Source: Phaseolus vulgaris (taxonomy: Eukaryota > Streptophyta > Magnoliopsida > Fabales > Fabaceae). From it: a DNA stretch of 64,000 nucleotides. Position numbers and translations under genes: made by a program. Positions within the stretch are counted from its first letter, which is position 1. Each line of letters begins with the position of its first letter. The notes beneath the pieces were generated by a model. It saw nothing but the letters and a program-made list of their open reading frames with translations. It ran no database searches and was not told the origin of the DNA. Below are positions 57,653 through 64,000 of the stretch, piece by piece. The DNA lies in assembly GCF_000499845.2 (NCBI RefSeq), contig NC_023754.2, forward strand, positions 13,720,993 through 13,784,992, written 5' to 3'.

Positions 57653-58745
57653 GCATCCAAATAGAAAAGGTTATCACAACAAGCATAAACAATTTAACCA
57701 AAGGACTACCATCACTCTTAATAAAAGAAAGAAGATCATCCTTATTAGAGAAATGAGAAGTAGGAAAAATCTGTCGAACCCAACTCCAAATATACAAAAC
57801 ATTAGGGCATTCAAAAAATAAATGATGAATAAATTCTTCATGCTTTTCACAAAGCGTACACATAGAACAAATATGGAGACCTTTATTTTGAATATGTTGA
57901 TCTGTAGGAAGCCTTTCCAAAGGACAAGAGTTTTGGAAGGTGGGATATCTGAAGACCAAATAAATTTACCCCAACCATAGGAAACTCCTGGTTCCAAGAA
58001 AAAAGTCCTAGCCGATTTAAGAGTGAACTGACCAGACTCATCTAGAATCCAATTAGGAACATCTTGATTCGCCCTAACCATTATTTAACTAAAAAGATTA
58101 GGCATATGCTGTAAAGACAACAGAATATTCCAATCACGACCTATCCAAAACTGATAAACTGTATCCGGAATGTTAATATCTTCAGATAACCCTGCAATAT
58201 GTGCTAAAGAAGTAGTAGAACACCATTTATCATTCCAAAAATTAATAAAAGAGTATGTACCAACAGTCCAAAAAGTATAATAAAGTATAGTAGAATAAAA
58301 TTGCTTAATTTCAGGACAAAGAGATGAGGATCTATAAACCATTCTAAACTCGTATTTTGATTTAAGAACCCTGGCTTTCAAGAGTAAAGACCAAGACTTG
58401 TTGCTATAAGCAAAGTTTCAAGCAAGCTTAAGCAGATATGCATTATTTTCATGGTGAAGATTAATAATCTTCAAACCTCCATTCTCGAGGGGAGAACAAA
58501 TCGTAGCCTAATTAACAGTGGCTATGCCTTTCTTCAAAATATATCTAGTCCATATAAAATTTCGACACCACTGCTCAACTTGCTTAAAAAGAGAAATAAG
58601 TCAATTATACAAATTAAAGTTATATGCTAAAATTCCTGTAATCACCGTATTGACCAACCGAATCTGATCCATCATGCTAAGAGATTTACCTTTCCAAGAT
58701 GCTAGCTTTAATTTGACTTTATCAGCCAAATTAATAAATTTCTAC
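57653..58745 (-). pseudogene. LINE RT end, linker and zf-RVT
   Basis: The minus strand gives MKARVLKSKYEFRMVYRSSS and YSFINFWNDKWCS (58381-58085), then VPNWILDESGQFTLKSARTF and SSDIPPSKTLVLW (58045-57920), and after a shift CSMCTLCEKHEEFIHHLFF with the zf-RVT cysteines and histidines (about 57870-57800). Stops and a shift near 57925 break it. Confidence 0.82.
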
Positions 58746-61700
58746 GTTTTCTAAAATCCTAAATAAATACAAATCCTAAATTATTTCATCTCCTACTTAA
58801 ATAATAATCTCAAAGAAATAAAATTTCTAAAATTATTTATTTATATATGCTCATGTTTATTTCTTATATATTAATATTTTCATTGTAATTTCATTTTTAT
58901 TTTTTTATTTGCATATTTACATTTATATATATAATTATATAATCATATAAATTATATTTTTACACATAGAAGTGAAAGAAAATTAACAAAACTTGAAGCG
59001 GAATGAAATAATTTTATGCTAAATGACTTCAAATAAGACAATATGATTGTATTTGAAGTAGAGATTAAAATACCAAGGGCTATTTGGATTTTAGGATATA
59101 TCTCTTTTTACATAATTGTTTATTGTTACTTGTTTTCTTCATAATTTTTAGTTTGTTATACTTGAATTATTTATTTATGTGTATTATTGATGTTCATACA
59201 TTGTTTATATTAATTTAGAATGTTAAATTTTTTTATTTATTTGCATATGCTAATGATTATTTATTATATATTTGTAATTTTTTATTTATTTTTTCATTTA
59301 CATTTATTTATATATATATATATATATATAATAAATACAAATCCTAAATTATTGAATGTCATACTTAAATAAAAAATTTACACTGAATAAAATTTATAAT
59401 TTATTTAAAATTTTAAACACATACAAATACTAAATTATTTAATGTCATACTTAGATAAAATATCTTAAATAAATAAAATTCTTAAATTATTCAAAATATT
59501 AATAAATAATAATTCTAAATTATTTAATGCCTTACTTAAATGAAAATTTGAAATAAATAAAATTTCTAAATCCTAAATAAACATAAATCATAATTTATTT
59601 TATGTCACACATAAATAAAATTTCAAAAGCTTTTAAAAATCCTAAATAAATACAAAATCAGAAATCATTTTATTCCTACTTAAATAAAAAATACAAAATA
59701 AATAACACTTTTATGTTTTTCAAAATCCTAAATAAATAAAAATCTAAAGATTTGTAATATCATTCTTAGATAAAAATTGAAAATCAATAAAATTTCTAAA
59801 TTAACAAAATTCTAAATAAATTCATATCCTAAATTATTTAATTCCATTCTTAGATAAAAATCTAAAATTAATAAATTTCTATGTTTTCTAAAATCCTAAA
59901 AAAAAATACAAATCCTAAATTATTTTATTTCCTACTTAAATAATAATCTCTAAGAAATAAAATTTCTAAAATTACTTATTTGTATATGTTCATGTTTATT
60001 TCTTATATATTAATATTTGCATTATAATTTTTTTATTTTCTTATTAAATTTAGATATATAATTATATAATTATATAAATTATAATTTTATACAAAAAGAA
60101 GTGAAAGAAAATGCGTCAAATAAATCAACAAAACTTGGAGCGAGATGAAATAACTTTATGTTAAATGACTTCAAATAAGACAATAAGATTGTTTTCGAAG
60201 TAGAGCTTAACATACCAAATAATGAAATTCGGATTATTCGACTTTTAGGATGAGTCATTTTGTACACAACTGTTCATTGTTACTTACTTTCTTAAAAAAA
60301 TTGGTCTATTTGTTAGACTTAAATTATTTATTTATGCGTATTATATATATTCATGTATTTTTTATATTAATTTAGTATGTTTTTTATTTATTAATTAGCA
60401 TATGCTAATGATGATTTCTTATATATTTGTAATTTTATTTATTTATTTTATCATTTACATTTACATTTTATATATATATATATAATAATAATTACAAATC
60501 CTAAATTATTAAATGTCATACTTAAATAAAAATTTATAATAAATAAAATTTATAAATTATTTAAAATTTTAAACAAATAAAAATCCTAAATTATTTAATG
60601 TCCTACTTAAATAAAATATCTTAAATAAATAAAATTCTTAAATAATTAAAAATATTAATAAATAATAATTTTAAATGAATTTTTTAAATAGATAAAATTT
60701 CAAAAATATCCAAAATTCAAAATAAATACAAATTATAAGTTATTTTGTGTCACACATAAATAAAATTTCAAAGTTTTAAAAAATCCTAAATAAATACAAA
60801 ATCAGAAATTATTTTATTTTCTACTTAAATAAAAATATAAAATAAATAAAATTTAAAAGTTTTCAAAATCCTAAATAAATAAAAATCCAAAAATTTGTAA
60901 AGTCATTCTTAGATAAAAATCTAAAATTAATAAAATTTCTATATTAATAAAAATTTCTAAATAAATTCATATTCTTAATGTCATTCTTAGATAAAAATCT
61001 AAAATTAATAAATTTTTGCGTTTTCTAAAATTCTAAATAAACACAAATCCTAAATTATTTTATTGCCTACTTAAATAATAATCTCAAATAAATAAAATTT
61101 CTAAAATTAATTATTTGTATATGCTCATGTTTATGTCTTATATATTAATATTTGCATTGTAATTTTATTTTATTTTCTTATTTACATATATATATATATA
61201 TATATAATTATATAAATTATATTTTTACACAAAAAATAAAGAAATTGCGTCAAATAAATTAACAAAACTTGGAGCAAGATGAAATAATTTTTGAAGAAGA
61301 CAATTCGGGTTATACGACTCTTTAGGATGAGTCCATTTTTATATAACTGTTTATTGTTACTTACTTTCCTAAAAAAAAATTGACATTTTGTTATACTTGA
61401 ATTATTTATTTATGTGTATTATTTATTTTCATAGATTGTTTATATTAATTTTAGTATGTTTATCTTTTATTTATTTATTCGCATATGCTAATGATTATTT
61501 CTTATGTATTTTGTAAAAAAAAATTATTTTGTCATTTACAATTACATAATATATATATATATGTATAATCATATAAATTATATTTTTATATGTAATAGTA
61601 AAGGAAAATGTGCCAATTAAATCGACAAAATTTGGAGCAGGATGGAAGAATTTTTGTAGGTTAAATGACTTTAAAGAAAGTGATAAGATTGTTTTTCAAG

Positions 61701-62230
61701 TAGAGGTTAACATACCAAATAATTAAATTGAAGTTATTCCCCTTTTAGGATGAATCTTTTATTTATATGACTGTTTATTGTTACTTTCTCGTCTCAAAAT
61801 TTGTGTTAGTTTGTTGATACTTTAATAATTTATTTATTTATGTGTATTATTTATCTTTATGCATTATTTATATTAATTTTAGTATGTTTATTTTTTATTT
61901 ATTCATATATGCTAATGTTTATTTTTTATATATTAATATTTTATTTGTATTTTCTTATTTTCTTATTCACATTTACATTTATATATATATATATAGTTAT
62001 ATAAATTATATTTTTATACAAAATAGTGAAGAAATCGGGCGAAATAAATAATAAAAAAACTTAGAGTGGGACGAAATAATTTATGTATGTTAAATAATGT
62101 CAAAGAAGGCACTAAGATTATTTTTGAAGTAGGTGTTAACATACCAAATTATTAAATTTGGGCTACACACCTTTTAGGATGAATCATTTTTTAACGTAAG
62201 TGTTTATTGTTACTTACCAAATTTTATAGT
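58720..62230. repeat. Complex AT-rich tandem repeat
   Basis: A marker line (ACAAAACTTGGAGC.AGATGAAATAA...) occurs five times, near 58990, 60125, 61260, 61625 and 62050, so spacing is about 1.13 kb twice, then 365 and 425 bp. Within each long unit are sub-repeats of about 60-80 bp (CCTAAATAAATACAAATCCTAAATTATTT), each unit also holding an (AT)n run. No coding sequence is present. The pattern is a satellite-like array with shortened right-hand units. Confidence 0.85.
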
Positions 62231-62750
62231 ATTTTTTATTAAAATTATTTTATGATATTATTATTATAATTTAAATATTTTATATAAAATTAGTTTATTT
62301 TATAATATAAAATTTATTTTTATTAATAAATATTAAATTTGTTCTCAAAAGACAGGGTTGTCGCACGAGTTCAAATGATAGCATAATAATAATAATAATT
62401 TATTTTAGATGTTTTATTATTATTTTTTTTAAAAAGTGAATTTAAATTTATTTTCATGTCATTGATTTATGCCCTTATATGTGATTTCTTCTACAATTTT
62501 ATTTAATGTAATTTAATGTTATTCCCTTATTTAATATTATTGTCTTATTTAATGTCATTCTCTTCTCTCAAGCCCACTCAGAGAAACAACTTGAAAATAT
62601 AACGAACATGAATGGTATAACAATAAAAAAATGGTATAACAATAAAAAAGAGGCTGAATAGAGGATAATTATTAAAGTAAATGTAACCTCCCTAAATAAA
62701 AATCAACAGCCCCCTGCCCCATCAATTTCCTCTTTACCTTTTTTTCATGC
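62231..62750. other. Unassigned A/T-rich sequence
   Basis: Contains an (ATA)n run near 62384-62398 and a 19-bp direct duplication (ATGGTATAACAATAAAAAA) near 62612-62650. No gene is seen. Confidence 0.5.
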
Positions 62751-64000
62751 TTTCTCTCTCTACCCACTTCTCTCATCTCCTTTCTCTCTTCATTTTCTCT
62801 CTCATACCTCATCTATTGCAAAATCTGATCACGCCATAGTGTAGATGAGGAGTCAGGCTACATTTCTACCCGATCAGATCTTCAAACAGAGTAAGTTCAT
62901 TTTTGCTCTAGAGATCCTTTGTTCTATATTTTTCCTTAGGATTTAGTCATCAATCTTGGTGGGGTCAGTTGAGAAGTTTAATCCTCTCAACTTATTATAC
63001 TATATACTGAATTTTTGTTCTGTTTGGATAACTTGCATTAGGCCCGTAAATTTTGAAGCTTATCCAGACTGTGGGGAATAAAATTTTAAAAGTTGCTTGG
63101 AAAGCAAGCAATTAAGGTAAGGGAAACTAACTTTAACTCTCAATAATACCCTAGGCTAGGAGATCTGAATATTGAGGGGACATGATCCCAATATTCAATT
63201 TCTCTTCCAGGGATGTTGTTTGTTTATATATTGTGTGTTTGTTTAGATATTATTTAAACTTTATAAATATTATATTCTGATAGTTTGAGAGTTAAATATT
63301 GTTTTTGATATTGGAAACGTTCTTGAATTATATGAATTTTTAAATGTTATGTGATTGAATGATATGTTTTATATATGAATGATGTGAATTGTATGAAATT
63401 GATGTCATACATTTGGGATAATGTATGAGTTGTTGTTTCATGGTACATTAAGTATGAAAAACCTATGTTTAACGGAGATTCTCTGGCTTCATTGATGATA
63501 TAAGTCATGTAGACTAAGATATCAGGTGGTGAGAAGCTGAGAGGGAGTTCATACACACCGGGTCCCGCTGTAGACACTCGGTATTGGATGTTTGAACTTA
63601 CCCTGATCCTTTCTATTGGATTCGCTGGTAATCTTTGGATCAGGTGTTAGTCTCTGGTAGGGGCATACTTAATGATTCTTCTGGAAGATGAAGTGGGATT
63701 GAAATGAAATCCAATGATTGTGATTGAAAATAGATCCATCTGTGGTCTATATGAATGACGAAATTGATATTGAAATTTTATATGACCACATTTAAAGAAA
63801 TATTTATAAAAGATTTGTTTGATTAGTTCTTTTTGCAAAAAAAATATATAAGATATGAAATTTCTTTTCACTAGCTTACCCTTGCTTTTCTTGCTGTATT
63901 TGAACTGCGATGACTGTACTACGTACACGAGCAGATGATATTACAGGTGTAGGAGGGTCTGAAGAGCTTTAGGGTGTTGACTTTGAAACTTATATTGTAA
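62751..64000 (+). other. Possible leader or LTR of a further retroelement or gene, running off the right edge
   Basis: A CT-rich tract (62751-62812) is followed by ATG-poor, splice-site-like sequence (CAGAGTAAG near 62885) and a segment with ACACCGGGTCCCGCTGTAGACACTCGG near 63555. The layout, a pyrimidine tract then a long non-coding leader, suits the 5' part of a gene or of a gypsy element, but I find no primer site, LTR ends or protein motifs. The minus-strand open frames have no recognisable features. Confidence 0.25.

Larger units (their letters stand above)
56040..58745 (-). mobile_element. LINE with C-terminal RNase H, antisense, split by a solo LTR
   Basis: On the minus strand the order is RT end (about 58745-58400), linker and zf-RVT (58381-57653), then RNase H (56800-56090). 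A solo LTR at 56812-57647 breaks it, with CCATA duplications. The left end is near 56040, where an A-rich inverted tail is less clear than in other LINEs. RNase H at the C-terminus separates this from the other LINE group in the window. Confidence 0.85.

Noticed and set aside
61842..62051. 69-codon frame rich in Tyr, Ile and Phe
   Set aside because: Arises from AT-rich repeat sequence with an (AT)n run.
1..64000. CRISPR arrays, tRNA or rRNA genes
   Set aside because: No array with constant spacers and no cloverleaf or rRNA segment recognised; the short tandem repeats found have other explanations.

Overview
The window looks like AT-rich, repeat-dense nuclear DNA of a dicot plant, probably a legume. 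That placement is an inference from repeat style and gene family; there is no ribosomal or organellar marker. It holds one gene I can model end to end, one broken relative of it, and otherwise transposable elements of nearly every plant class, many nested inside one another. No bacterial-type operons, CRISPR arrays or RNA genes were seen.

Layout. 1-5527: the 3' part of a CACTA (En/Spm) DNA transposon with a decayed TNP2-type transposase, a second gene carrying a Ulp1-like protease domain, and a hairpin-rich subterminal region ending in TAGTG. It sits inside an exon of an ankyrin gene, whose remaining 3' part is the pseudogene at 5528-6606. 7036-9130: a candidate solo LTR and a LINE remnant. 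9712-22979: one LINE, split by a solo LTR (10223-11210) and by a 9.8-kb Ty3/gypsy element (12224-21988), which itself contains a copia-family solo LTR (17776-18834).

23929-39258: an ankyrin-repeat/PGG-domain membrane protein gene of the ACD6/ITN1 type. My eleven-exon model is open throughout (2304 nt, 767 codons plus stop). Intron 3 holds an antisense LINE. Intron 4 (8 kb) holds a LINE 3' region, a non-autonomous hAT element and an antisense copia element. Introns 6-9 are four 125-bp near-identical copies alternating with 75-78-bp exons, an in-frame exon array.

40605-44753: a 50-bp tandem repeat, a tandem TRIM remnant, and an LTR-like region with a LINE fragment between 350-bp direct repeats. 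44754-52130: an older LTR split by an antisense copia element (45002-51753). Its LTRs and internal region carry paired palindromic decamers at a constant 20-21-bp spacing, the most striking non-coding signal in the window. 52090-58745: duplicated LINE tails, a 603-bp duplication, and an RNase H-bearing LINE split by a solo LTR. 58720-62230: a complex AT-rich tandem repeat. 62340-64000: unassigned, perhaps part of a retroelement.

The ankyrin gene is the only likely functional host locus. The tandem relationship to its broken copy, separated by about 18 kb of nested insertions, gives the history: local duplication, loss of one copy to CACTA insertion and deletion, then transposon growth between the copies and inside the introns of the surviving one.
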